Positions 9,439 to 16,567 of a stretch of DNA of 34,275 nt are shown in pieces. Source of the DNA: Thiotrichaceae bacterium (lineage in GTDB: Bacteria; Pseudomonadota; Gammaproteobacteria; Beggiatoales; Beggiatoaceae); NCBI GenBank assembly GCA_016745055.1, contig JADGDF010000028.1:1-34275 (forward strand), read 5' to 3'. The notes below the pieces were generated by a model. The model saw only the letters and a program-made list of their open reading frames with translations, searched no databases and had not been told where the DNA came from. Within the stretch, counting starts at the first letter, position 1, and each line of letters starts with the position of its first letter. Both the position numbers and the translations under genes were made by a program.

Positions 9439-9679
9439 AAATGCACTGTTAGATTTGGCATGGTGGCAACGACACGACAGTAAGAAATTAAAACGGATTA
9501 TCCAACTGTGTCTCGACACTTGCGAAAATCCCATGCACGGTATCGGAAAACCAGAAGCCCTGAAATTTGATTATCAAGGCTATTGGTCACGGCGTATAGA
9601 TGAACGACATCGCTTGGTATACGCCTTTGACGATTACTCAGTAACAATTATCCAATGCCGCTATCATTACGATGAATAA
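9416..9679 (+). CDS. yoeB: YoeB-family ribosome-dependent mRNA interferase toxin
   Basis: The product has 87 residues when started at the ATG at 9416. A TTG one codon upstream is possible but less likely. The whole length matches YoeB: LIWTENALLDLAWWQ, NPMHGIGKPEALKF, then GYWSRRIDERHRLVYAF and a terminal CRYHYDE. The residues corresponding to the E. coli YoeB catalytic Glu, Arg and C-terminal His-Tyr are all present, so the toxin is probably active. YoeB binds the ribosomal A site and cleaves translated mRNA. Its partner is the overlapping Phd/YefM antitoxin. Confidence 0.93.
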   Translation: MLRLIWTENALLDLAWWQRHDSKKLKRIIQLCLDTCENPMHGIGKPEALKFDYQGYWSRRIDERHRLVYAFDDYSVTIIQCRYHYDE

Positions 9680-9682
9680 GCC

Positions 9683-9750
9683 ACGTAGGTCGGGTTAGAC
9701 TTTTTGCAACGCAAAAATCGTAACCTGACATCTCAGAGGAACGAAGCGCA
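9683..9750. repeat. Dispersed repeat, copy 3 (3' part only)
   Basis: This is a truncated copy holding GTAGGTCGGGTTAGACTTTT, TGCAACGCAAAAATCGTAACC and CATCTCAGAGGAACGAAGCG, which align to the 3' ends of copies 1 and 2. It begins a few bases after the yoeB stop. The element therefore follows three consecutive gene blocks. Confidence 0.75.
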
Positions 9751-9789
9751 TCAATCGCGTTTATATATTAAATTACAGATCATTAAATA

Positions 9790-9930
9790 ATGTATAGTGT
9801 TGAGTTAAAGCCTAAAGCAATTAAAGATTTGAAAAAAATTATTGAGAAAATTTTATCTCGCGAAGCAAAAGCAGACTCTCAACATGAAAAAGCAGTTCCT
9901 CTTCGGGATATTATATTAGATTTTACTTAA
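9790..9930 (+). pseudogene. Remnant of a ParE/RelE-type toxin (46 codons)
   Basis: The ORF begins MYSVELKPKAIKDLKKI, which is the typical first strand and helix of RelE/ParE toxins. Full-length members have about 90-100 residues, but this frame stops after 46. The second half (REAKADSQHEKAVPLRDII) does not look like the rest of a ParE fold and reads more like the end of an unrelated small protein. It is best explained as a deletion remnant. No antitoxin partner adjoins it. Confidence 0.5.
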
Positions 9931-9939
9931 GTATCTACT

Positions 9940-10035
9940 ATTTCTCTCGCTCTGCAGTGACGATTAATAACTTGACGCTGGAGCCTCAAAGTATGCATTC
10001 CCATACCGGAGTGTAGGAACGAGGGAAATTAAAAA
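9940..10035. repeat. Degenerate REP-like palindromic sequence
   Basis: The stretch contains ACTTGACGCTGGAGCCTCAA and GCATTCCCATACCGGAGTGT, ending GGAACGAGG. It resembles a degenerate form of the common bacterial repeat built on GCATTCCCACGCTGGAGC and its complement. Part of it (CTTGACGCTGG) recurs on the minus strand inside the insertion at 787-1071. It lies between the toxin remnant and the DUF433 gene. Confidence 0.4.
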
Positions 10036-10053
10036 CATAGAGATAGACATATT

Positions 10054-10284
10054 ATGAATATTATTTCCCGTATTACGTTAGACACTAATATTTGTCATGG
10101 TAAACCTTGTATCCGTGGTTTACGTTATCCTGTTGAAACCATTTTAGAATTACTGAGTGCAGGTATGACTCATGAGGAAATTCTTGAAGATTATCCTGAT
10201 TTAGAACATGAGGATATTATCGCAGTGTTAGCATTTGCTGCACAGTTCACTCATATTAAGCGAATTGAGCAAATAGCTGCGTGA
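10054..10284 (+). CDS. DUF433 antitoxin-like protein
   Basis: The product has 76 residues with the DUF433 signature: ITLDTNICHGKPCIRGLR, then YPVETILELLSAGMTHEEIL and a DYPDLEHEDIIAVLAFAA helix. The family has a winged-helix or VapB-like architecture and is usually encoded directly before a DUF5615 PIN-like gene, as here. The expected role is to neutralise the partner and bind its own operator, which is inference from this arrangement. The stop overlaps the GTG start of the next gene. Confidence 0.92.
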   Translation: MNIISRITLDTNICHGKPCIRGLRYPVETILELLSAGMTHEEILEDYPDLEHEDIIAVLAFAAQFTHIKRIEQIAA

Positions 10285-10631
10285 AATTCATTATTGATGC
10301 ACAATTGCCTAGACGTTTGATGTATCGCTTTCAAGATGCTGGGCATGATGCTGTACATACATTGGATTTACCACAAGGAAATCGTACAGGAGATAATGAT
10401 ATTATTGATTTTGCGATACAAGAAAACCGAGTAGTTGTTACCAAAGATAATGATTTTGTAGATTCTTTCTGGATTTCAGGTAAACCTAAAAAACTGCTGT
10501 TAATTTCTACAGGCAATATTAACAATAGCGAGCTTGAAAAAATATTAACATCAAATTTAGAAAGTATTATTAACATTTTAAACAAAAATGATTATGTAGA
10601 ATTAACGAAGAAACATGTTATTACTCATTAA
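10281..10631 (+). CDS. DUF5615 PIN-like toxin
   Basis: The product has 116 residues from a GTG that overlaps the DUF433 stop (GTGA). DUF5615 belongs to the PIN-like nuclease superfamily. The acidic residues expected for metal binding are present: D6 in FIIDAQLP, D38/D40/D43 in RTGDNDIIDFA, and D56/D58 in VVTKDNDFVD. It is therefore probably an RNase toxin of a VapBC-like module, though its target cannot be inferred. The C-terminal 20 residues are Lys/Asn-rich and less conserved. Confidence 0.92.
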   Translation: MKFIIDAQLPRRLMYRFQDAGHDAVHTLDLPQGNRTGDNDIIDFAIQENRVVVTKDNDFVDSFWISGKPKKLLLISTGNINNSELEKILTSNLESIINILNKNDYVELTKKHVITH

Positions 10632-10812
10632 ATATTTAATACAAAGATCATGAATTAAGTGGACACTAGTCAAGTTTTCGGGAGTGCCATAACCTAATTG
10701 GTTGCTTATTTATAAAATTGAAAACAACAACGTGTTGCTTGCATGCATAGGCTCACACAGCGATTATTCCATTAAATAAATTAACTTGTCTTCAAAAATA
10801 GAGGTAAACACA

Positions 10813-12159
10813 GTGAATATCACTTATTTTTACAAAATCATAGTATTGCTTCTGTTGAGTTTGCTCTTAAACTCAACAACTTATGCAGCCAAATACGAAT
10901 ATGATGATCTAAATCGACTTGTCAGAGTGGCTTATAACTCTGGTCAGTTTATTGAGTATGATTATGACAATGCTGGAAATATCTTAAGTATTGATACCAA
11001 TGAAATACCTGAACCCCCTTTGGATACGGATGAAGATGGTATTCCTGATGAGACTGATCTTGATGATGATAACGATGGAATGCCAGATGAATACGAAAAC
11101 CAATACGACTTTTTAAATCCATTAGATGCCTCTGATGCTTTAGCTGATCAAGATGACGACGGATTTACAAATTTAGAGGAATATCAAAATGGAACGAATC
11201 CTAATGTACCAGGTGAACCTCCAACACCAGGAGGAGTTACTGAATCTGATAAAGACAACTTTAACTTAAATAAAGCAGGTTTTGGCATTGCTAAAGTTAA
11301 ACCAAAAGGTCAAACAAATTGGTCAATAGACTGCAAAGCAGATTGTGACCAAGAAAGTTATGATTTTCCTTTGGAGACAAAACTGTTGCTAACTGCTTCA
11401 CCTAGAACGGGTTATGAATTCACAAGTTGGCAATGTGACAATGGTTTAATGGGTAGTGAATCACGTTGGTCTTTCACGTTGAATCAACCAACAACCTGTA
11501 CTTTGACTTTTGCTGCAATTCAAGAAGATCCAAAGTTCTCTACATTCACCGGAAAATTAGTAGGAACAGGTAGTAGTGGTGGTAGCATTTCAGTTGGTAA
11601 TATCAATCTTAAGGATGAAGGAAAACTGACGCTCCCAATAGATAAAACTGTCTGGCTAAAAGCTAAACCTACAACGCCCTACTCCTCTTTCAAAGTATGG
11701 TCAGGTGATTGTTCAGGTGATAAATCTGGCTTCAAACTGCTTATGGAGGGTGATAAAACTTGTTATGCTGAATTTGAAGATAATTCAGAGCTGATTGGCC
11801 AGGAAATGGTAGAACAACTTTACCAGAGTGATACTTTTGCTAGTCAGTATCCGCAAGCTGAAAATGAAACTTGTTTGCAAGAGGCCATGAGTTTTGCGGC
11901 AACTTGGACACATGTCATAGAATCTCACTTGCACACAATGGGGACTTGGCCAACACAACTGAACAATATTGAGTTATACAGCCCTCCACCGATTAATACT
12001 GACTGTACTCAATCGCTTAAAATGTTGGACAATGCTCAAAGTAATTACTTACAAATCCAAGTGTGGCTTAGCAATGCAAATAGCCAGACTGAATCCGTCA
12101 ATCTGCAAGCCTCTTTGAAGGAAAATAGCTCAGATATTGATTGGGTTTGGCGTTGGTAG
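10813..12159 (+). CDS. Secreted protein with an RHS fragment, calcium-binding repeats and Cys-containing repeats
   Basis: The GTG at 10813 is the best start: GAGGT lies 7 bases upstream and a clean signal peptide follows (FYKIIVLLLLSLLLNSTTYA). An in-frame TTG at 10786 has no such support. The product has 448 residues. After cleavage it begins with two YD repeats (KYEYDDLNRLVRVAYNSGQF, YDYDNAGNILSI). Next are thrombospondin-type-3/EF-hand-like Asp loops (DTDEDGIPDE, DLDDDNDGMPDE, DQDDDGFTNLEEYQ), likely to bind calcium. Two divergent InlB-B-like repeats follow (TASPRTGYEFTSWQCDNG, KAKPTTPYSSFKVWSGDC), with paired cysteines suited to the periplasm or cell exterior. The C-terminus is not recognised. 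The RHS portion looks like the tail of a longer YD-repeat gene fused to an adhesin-like region. Confidence 0.8.
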   Translation: MNITYFYKIIVLLLLSLLLNSTTYAAKYEYDDLNRLVRVAYNSGQFIEYDYDNAGNILSIDTNEIPEPPLDTDEDGIPDETDLDDDNDGMPDEYENQYDFLNPLDASDALADQDDDGFTNLEEYQNGTNPNVPGEPPTPGGVTESDKDNFNLNKAGFGIAKVKPKGQTNWSIDCKADCDQESYDFPLETKLLLTASPRTGYEFTSWQCDNGLMGSESRWSFTLNQPTTCTLTFAAIQEDPKFSTFTGKLVGTGSSGGSISVGNINLKDEGKLTLPIDKTVWLKAKPTTPYSSFKVWSGDCSGDKSGFKLLMEGDKTCYAEFEDNSELIGQEMVEQLYQSDTFASQYPQAENETCLQEAMSFAATWTHVIESHLHTMGTWPTQLNNIELYSPPPINTDCTQSLKMLDNAQSNYLQIQVWLSNANSQTESVNLQASLKENSSDIDWVWRW

Positions 12160-12185
12160 TTTCTGATTTTTAGATAGCTAATCAA

Positions 12186-12213
12186 GTAGGCTGGAAATTC
12201 CTTTCCGACCTAC
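12186..12213. terminator. Possible bidirectional hairpin between convergent genes
   Basis: GTAGGCTGGAAA and TTTCCGACCTAC form a 12-bp imperfect stem with a 4-base loop, 27 bp after the upstream stop. No long T run follows directly, so it is either a weak terminator or another repeat palindrome. Confidence 0.35.
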
Positions 12214-12255
12214 AAATCTTGAACAAGATAAATTTTGCACTCCTTAAAGTTTTAT

Positions 12256-12363
12256 ATATAGTCACGGCACGTCATTTTTCGGTTATTGAAAACTCGACAT
12301 TCCACTATTGGCAATTACTTTTGGGTAACATAAAAACCGAATTTTGAATGGTCGAGACTATAT
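12256..12363. mobile_element. MITE-like element of about 108 bp with terminal inverted repeats
   Basis: The ends read ATATAGTCACGGC... and ...GTCGAGACTATAT. Read inward, both arms continue in similar form for about 30 bases: ATAGTCACGGCACGTC then ATTTTTCGGTTATT on one side, ATAGTCTCGACCATTC then AAAATTCGGTTTTT on the other. The interior is non-coding. It fills most of the gap between two convergent genes. No transposase with matching ends is in the window. Confidence 0.5.
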
Positions 12364-12412
12364 TTCACTTTTTCTTTACGCTATTCAATATATTCTGACT
12401 CAATGCGTAACT

Positions 12413-12754
12413 TTAGTTATGATCACTTCGACTATCACTTTCCAAAATAGCGAGCCGCTGTGCTAAACGTCTTACTTTTCTTTCTAATACAGATTGGTGG
12501 ATGTCAATGCTGAGGACTTTGATTAAAATCATGCCAAATCCTAGAATAAATAATAAGGTAGGAGGATAATTCACACCTAATAATTGTGCTGTATTATCAA
12601 GTAATTGAGGGAAAATGCCTAAAATCATCACGAAAAAAGCAATCAAAAACCACCACACGGCGTGACGTGAATGCAGGTGGTCTACCCTAATTAGCCAAAA
12701 AATAGTGCCCGCGATAATGAATCCAATGACAGCAGAGGTTACTTGGTACGACAT
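12413..12754 (-). CDS. DUF2304 integral membrane protein
   Basis: The product has 113 residues with three hydrophobic segments (about 5-22, 33-52, 64-84) and a charged C-terminal tail that could form a short coiled coil (ERKVRRLAQRLAILES). The pattern of HAVWWFLIAFFVMILGIFPQ followed by LLGVNYPPTLLFILG is typical of DUF2304. Such proteins are regularly encoded next to family-2 polyprenyl-phosphate glycosyltransferases, and this gene overlaps one by 16 bp. A role as its membrane partner is inference. Confidence 0.88.
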   Translation of the reverse strand: MSYQVTSAVIGFIIAGTIFWLIRVDHLHSRHAVWWFLIAFFVMILGIFPQLLDNTAQLLGVNYPPTLLFILGFGMILIKVLSIDIHQSVLERKVRRLAQRLAILESDSRSDHN

Positions 12755-13452
12755 AAAGGTTTCTTCTTTCTTTTAGCTTTGGGTAAAGCAATACATAAAA
12801 TCGTTGTATAAATCATATATTTTGTGACTGCCCACCAGGAATTAAAAATTCGGGAATGACCAACCACCCGAGGTTGCATTTGAATGGGCACTTCTTGGAT
12901 ACTTAAACCTGCACGTTGCAGCAACATGAGAACGCCTAAATCTTGGTATTCTAGCAAGGTAGCTTCTTGAGAAGCTAATAATTTAATGGCTCTACGGTTG
13001 TAAACTCTTAATCCAGAAGTTAAATCTTTAAAATTAATATCAGATAATTGCCGAAATAGATACCAAGCCACTCTACGCAATAAACTACCTCGCTCAGTAA
13101 ATGCGCCAATTACAACATCAGTATGTTGTTTAGTCAACGAGGTTAAAAGTGTATTAATAGAATTAGCTTCGTGCTGGCCATCGGCATCCATTGTAATTGC
13201 CGTTTGATACTGATGCTTCAAAGCATAGCGTAAACCGGTTTGAATTGCACCCCAGGCACCAAGTGAAAAAGCTAACGATAGCACTTTTGCACCTGCTTGT
13301 TCGGCAATTTGCACTGTGTCATCAGTACTTGCGTCATCAATGACTAAGATTTGGCCTGAAAAATGATGCTGAATATCTTGAATGACAGCCTGAATTGTTG
13401 TGGCTTCATTTTTTGCAGGAATAATAATAATTGTGGATTGGGTGTTAGACAC
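12739..13452 (-). CDS. Family 2 glycosyltransferase, DPM1/polyprenyl-phosphate type
   Basis: The product has 237 residues with a GT-A fold. It starts with the IIIIPAKNEATTIQAVI nucleotide-sugar motif, then VIDDASTDDT (D39, D40), SLGAWGAIQTGLRYA and the metal-binding DxD as TMDADGQHE (D89, D91). TSGLRVYNRRA and a C-terminal hydrophobic helix (about 207-226) followed by a Lys/Arg cluster suggest membrane association. The likely reaction is transfer of a sugar to a polyprenyl phosphate for cell-envelope glycans; the sugar is unknown. The start is GTG with AAGGA 7 bases upstream. It lies 54 bp after yraN in the same direction and overlaps the DUF2304 gene, suggesting one operon. Confidence 0.88.
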   Translation of the reverse strand: MSNTQSTIIIIPAKNEATTIQAVIQDIQHHFSGQILVIDDASTDDTVQIAEQAGAKVLSLAFSLGAWGAIQTGLRYALKHQYQTAITMDADGQHEANSINTLLTSLTKQHTDVVIGAFTERGSLLRRVAWYLFRQLSDINFKDLTSGLRVYNRRAIKLLASQEATLLEYQDLGVLMLLQRAGLSIQEVPIQMQPRVVGHSRIFNSWWAVTKYMIYTTILCIALPKAKRKKKPLCRTK

Positions 13453-13506
13453 ATGAATGTCCTTGTGTAAATATATGTTGTGCCTAAATTTGAGCTAAGA
13501 GAGGGC

Positions 13507-13875
13507 TCATTCAATTCTAAATGCGTCAGGAATCCACTCTAGTTGGGGAGATGTTTGATTACCTGTAATGACTACAGCATCAAAACGGCATATAAACACT
13601 TGCATGGCAGGATGTTGTTGCAGGTAATGTTGTGCTGTTTGAATAATTTTTTGCTGTTTACGACTGTCAATACTTTCTGCACTGGAGCCAAAATTTTGTG
13701 TTGTACGATAGCGTACTTCTACAAAAATTAATAAATTTGCTTGCCGTAAAATCAAATCAATTTCACCACTTTTAAAACGGTAATTACGCACAATACACTG
13801 AAAATCACATTTTTCTAAATATTGACAGGCCAAAGTTTCTGCCCATTGTCCAAGTGCGTAATTACTTGATTTCAT
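13507..13875 (-). CDS. yraN: YraN family (UPF0102) nuclease-fold protein
   Basis: The product has 122 residues, close to the family norm. It shows the conserved G-x-x-x-E start (ALGQWAETLACQYLE), then NYRFKSGEIDLILRQ and FVEVRYRTTQNFG. E38, D40 and E53 correspond to the acidic positions of the endonuclease-like fold. The function in cells is not firmly known. It overlaps the lpoA stop by ATGA, the conserved lpoA-yraN order of gammaproteobacteria, and is translationally coupled. Downstream of it one usually finds diaA and a BON-domain gene; here a glycosyltransferase pair follows. Confidence 0.94.
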   Translation of the reverse strand: MKSSNYALGQWAETLACQYLEKCDFQCIVRNYRFKSGEIDLILRQANLLIFVEVRYRTTQNFGSSAESIDSRKQQKIIQTAQHYLQQHPAMQVFICRFDAVVITGNQTSPQLEWIPDAFRIE

Positions 13876-15671
13876 TCTCTACCATCAGACAAACGTGGTA
13901 TGCCATTAATAAATCTAGCCCATTGCAAATTACGGTAAATAACATTAGGTGGTTCCAAAGTCAAAAATCCAGTTTGGCCAGAATATTGAAATCCTGCACC
14001 CAAACTATTCATTTGACCTGCCAAATGGTAAGCATCAAAGCCTAAAGCAAAAAAGCGAATAAACTTTTCAACGAGTTCTGGCAAAGTTTGTTGTAAGCTT
14101 GCTTGAATTTTTAAGGCTTGTTGATTTGGTGATAATACCCAGGGCATATCTCCAAAGACAACACCTTCCACTTCTTTATCTAATTCAGGCGCAGGCGTTC
14201 CTGCATAAACATGGGATGTACTGTAAATAGGTAAATTGGATGCATAGTAGTAATTGAAAAAGGGACGTAATTGACGACCATGCAACGGGGAAGCCATCAT
14301 AAATGTCATGTTTGCATTTTTACCTCGTTTCAATATTTTTTTCACCGCAGATTGTTTATTGTTACCATAAAATTCAACTGCAAGCATTTGTCCTCCCAAC
14401 GCTTGCCAAGCTGTTTGAAAAGCTTCAGCAACTCTTTTACCTAGATTACTTTCAGGCACTAACATAATTGAGGTACGATGCCCATCATCCCAAGCACGTA
14501 AAGCAATTTCTCGAGCTTCATTTTCAGCAGATAAACCAAACTGGTATAAATTACCTACAGACACAGGATGGTTAACGTAGTTTAAAGTCAGTGTAGGCAC
14601 TGAAAGCATATTAGGTTGTGACAGTAACACTTCCACTGCATCCTTTTCCAAAGGGCCAACAACAACTGTCGCGCCTTCACTGACTGCTTGTTGATAAGCT
14701 TGAATAACATTTCCTTTATTGGTATTAACAACAACAAATTGAGGAGGTATTTGTTGGTCATCTTCATATAGTGCGGCAGAAAAACCATGTTGAATAGCTT
14801 GAGCAACTGCTTTATAACGGTTATGCGTGGGTAATAATAAAGCAATTAAGTTAGTTTGCTGTGCCTGGTTGCCATGAACAATTAAGTCATTTGCAACATC
14901 TAAATTTGCAGGATGGCGAGGAAAATTATGTTGCCAATTAGTCACTTCCATGGGTAAACGTCGAGGTGAAGTCGATTTAGTCAATAGTGCAAGTGCCACC
15001 CAGCCTGAAAGTACATCTCCTTGAACCTGTTGAATTTGTCGCAGTTGAGTGGTTGATTGTCTGCTTAATATTTGCCAAATGTATTGGTGATTTTTTTGAG
15101 TCGCTAATTGATCACGTTTAAGCAAATTTTCAACATAGATGAGTTCATTAAGTGCTGCAAACGAATCACCTCTTCTATCAAACAATTGTGCATTTAATTG
15201 ATGGTATTCTACAAGTAATGGTGTTGGCAAAGCATTGGCGTTGATCGCACTGAGTTCAGCAGCTGCACCACTGAAGCGGCCTTCTTTCAAAGCAATTCGA
15301 GTATGAGTAAGTTTTAATGGAATATTTAGGCCAAAGCTTTGTCGAGTATCAATTTTCGACAATTCAGCTTTTGCTTCCATCAACATATCACCCGCTAAAT
15401 AAGCGTTGACAGCACGTAGTTGATAGGTTTGACGATGAGGAGGATGAATATTAGCTGCTAAGTGTAAATATTCTTGGGCTGCTTGATAGTAATTGCCTTG
15501 TGTCTCAAGCTCCATGGCTCGCTTTTCAAAATTATTAACTATCTTTTGACTAAGATTATTTGGAGAAGGTGGAGGTGTTGGCTGTTTCAGGAATAAATCA
15601 GTACAACCTGTTGTGGCGAGTAATCCAATACTAAATATGAAGTAGGCTAGCGTGCGCATTGTCATAACCAT
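13872..15671 (-). CDS. lpoA: LpoA, outer-membrane lipoprotein activator of PBP1a
   Basis: The product has up to 599 residues. Three in-frame ATGs at 15671, 15665 and 15659 are possible starts, and the last gives a compact signal peptide MRTLAYFIFSIGLLATTGC. The lipobox LATTGC predicts lipidation of that Cys. There is no Asp at +2 (the residue is Thr), which fits outer-membrane sorting. The N-terminal half is TPR-like helical (QGNYYQAAQEYLHLAANIHP). The C-terminal part is a periplasmic-binding-protein-like fold (IALLLPTHNRYKAVAQAIQH, VVVGPLEKDAVEVLLS, FALGFDAYHLAGQM). In E. coli LpoA reaches through peptidoglycan to stimulate PBP1a. The coupled yraN downstream supports the call. Confidence 0.93.
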   Translation of the reverse strand: MVMTMRTLAYFIFSIGLLATTGCTDLFLKQPTPPPSPNNLSQKIVNNFEKRAMELETQGNYYQAAQEYLHLAANIHPPHRQTYQLRAVNAYLAGDMLMEAKAELSKIDTRQSFGLNIPLKLTHTRIALKEGRFSGAAAELSAINANALPTPLLVEYHQLNAQLFDRRGDSFAALNELIYVENLLKRDQLATQKNHQYIWQILSRQSTTQLRQIQQVQGDVLSGWVALALLTKSTSPRRLPMEVTNWQHNFPRHPANLDVANDLIVHGNQAQQTNLIALLLPTHNRYKAVAQAIQHGFSAALYEDDQQIPPQFVVVNTNKGNVIQAYQQAVSEGATVVVGPLEKDAVEVLLSQPNMLSVPTLTLNYVNHPVSVGNLYQFGLSAENEAREIALRAWDDGHRTSIMLVPESNLGKRVAEAFQTAWQALGGQMLAVEFYGNNKQSAVKKILKRGKNANMTFMMASPLHGRQLRPFFNYYYASNLPIYSTSHVYAGTPAPELDKEVEGVVFGDMPWVLSPNQQALKIQASLQQTLPELVEKFIRFFALGFDAYHLAGQMNSLGAGFQYSGQTGFLTLEPPNVIYRNLQWARFINGIPRLSDGRE

Positions 15672-15710
15672 TTATCTTTATTTTGTGTGTGGTTAAGGAG
15701 TTCCTGAGTT

Positions 15711-15800
15711 TGGCGGAGAGAGCGGGATTCGAACCCGCGTGGGAAAAGTTCCCCATCCGATTTCGAGTCGGTGCCGTTATGACCGCTTCGGTACCTCTCC
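15711..15800 (-). tRNA. tRNA-Ser (anticodon CGA), CCA encoded
   Basis: The minus strand folds as a class II tRNA: acceptor arms GGAGAGG and TCTCTCC with one G-U pair, a D-arm starting CCGAAGCGGT, and an anticodon stem CCGA/TCGG with loop CTCGAAA (anticodon CGA, plus-strand 15763-15765). A long variable arm GGGGAACTTTTCCC and T-arm GCGGGTTCGAATCCCGC follow. The discriminator G is followed by an encoded CCA at 15711-15713. It reads UCG codons. It lies 40 bp upstream of lpoA, in the same direction. Confidence 0.97.
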
Positions 15801-16025
15801 TAACCGCTAATAGGATACGAATTAATGTCTTAAACAGCAAGTTTTTTCTGTGACAATTTCACAATATAGCGCATAAAAATGCACTGAATCTATTGATTTA
15901 TAGAATAGTGTATATTGAAAAATAATAGGGAAAGTGATAAAAGCTATAGAATTAAGGGAAAATATAATGAAGTTTAGATAATCCTTTTACCTGTTTTTCA
16001 CTTTAGTCATCTATCCTATGGATAG
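15801..16025. other. Non-coding stretch between the tRNA and the IS1 remnant
   Basis: No gene is supported here. A small inverted repeat CTATCC/GGATAG lies near 16012-16024. The tRNA promoter must be within the first part. I see nothing else. Confidence 0.6.
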
Positions 16026-16491
16026 TTTAATTATCACTTTTATAGGTTTCCCAATAGTCGGTATAGCACACAGCACATTGACGATAAACAGGAGATAATG
16101 GTTCTCACAGTGCTTGGGCATTATCTTGACCCCTATCACCAATATGTAAACCAACAGCAAGTTGTTACATCAAAAGCTATCCAAATCCATTGCTTTTGAC
16201 CTTTATTATCTATAAATGACCACAACTCATCCATTTGAACGGTCAACTTTCCCTTTTTTCTCGGCTTAATTTCTAAGCTGTTCGGGCGTATTTATTGTTG
16301 ACATAATCTTGCAGCCAACTTTCTGAAATCTCCAATATACGATAGACTTCAGACAATTTTTTTCCACAGAAGTCTATTATGTTCTTTTTGGAAGCAATAC
16401 TGGGCAAGTAAAGGTAAAAGTCCTGACTTAAAACTATGCAAGGGACAAAAGCCAAAGAAACCTGCCCACTTTGCGCAAAGGTTAATGGCAT
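16026..16491 (-). pseudogene. Decayed IS1-family transposase
   Basis: Conserved transposase blocks appear in successive frames. They are VYRILEISESWLQDYVNNKY (frame of 16491-16273), KGKLTVQMDELWSFIDNKGQ then KQWIWIAFDV, and after a frameshift GDRGQDNAQAL, stop, EPLSPVYRQCAVCYTDYWET. The in-frame stop sits where related IS1 proteins have Trp, so TGG to TGA is likely. The C-terminal DNA-binding and catalytic part is missing after about 16026, and the N-terminal zinc-ribbon is not recognisable. The element is therefore inactive, and no terminal repeats could be assigned. Confidence 0.75.
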
Positions 16492-16567
16492 ATTTATAGT
16501 AATTCCAAAGAAAATACCTACTGTAAAATTACACTATGCTTGCCCGCACGACAAAGAGAAAAAAAGT

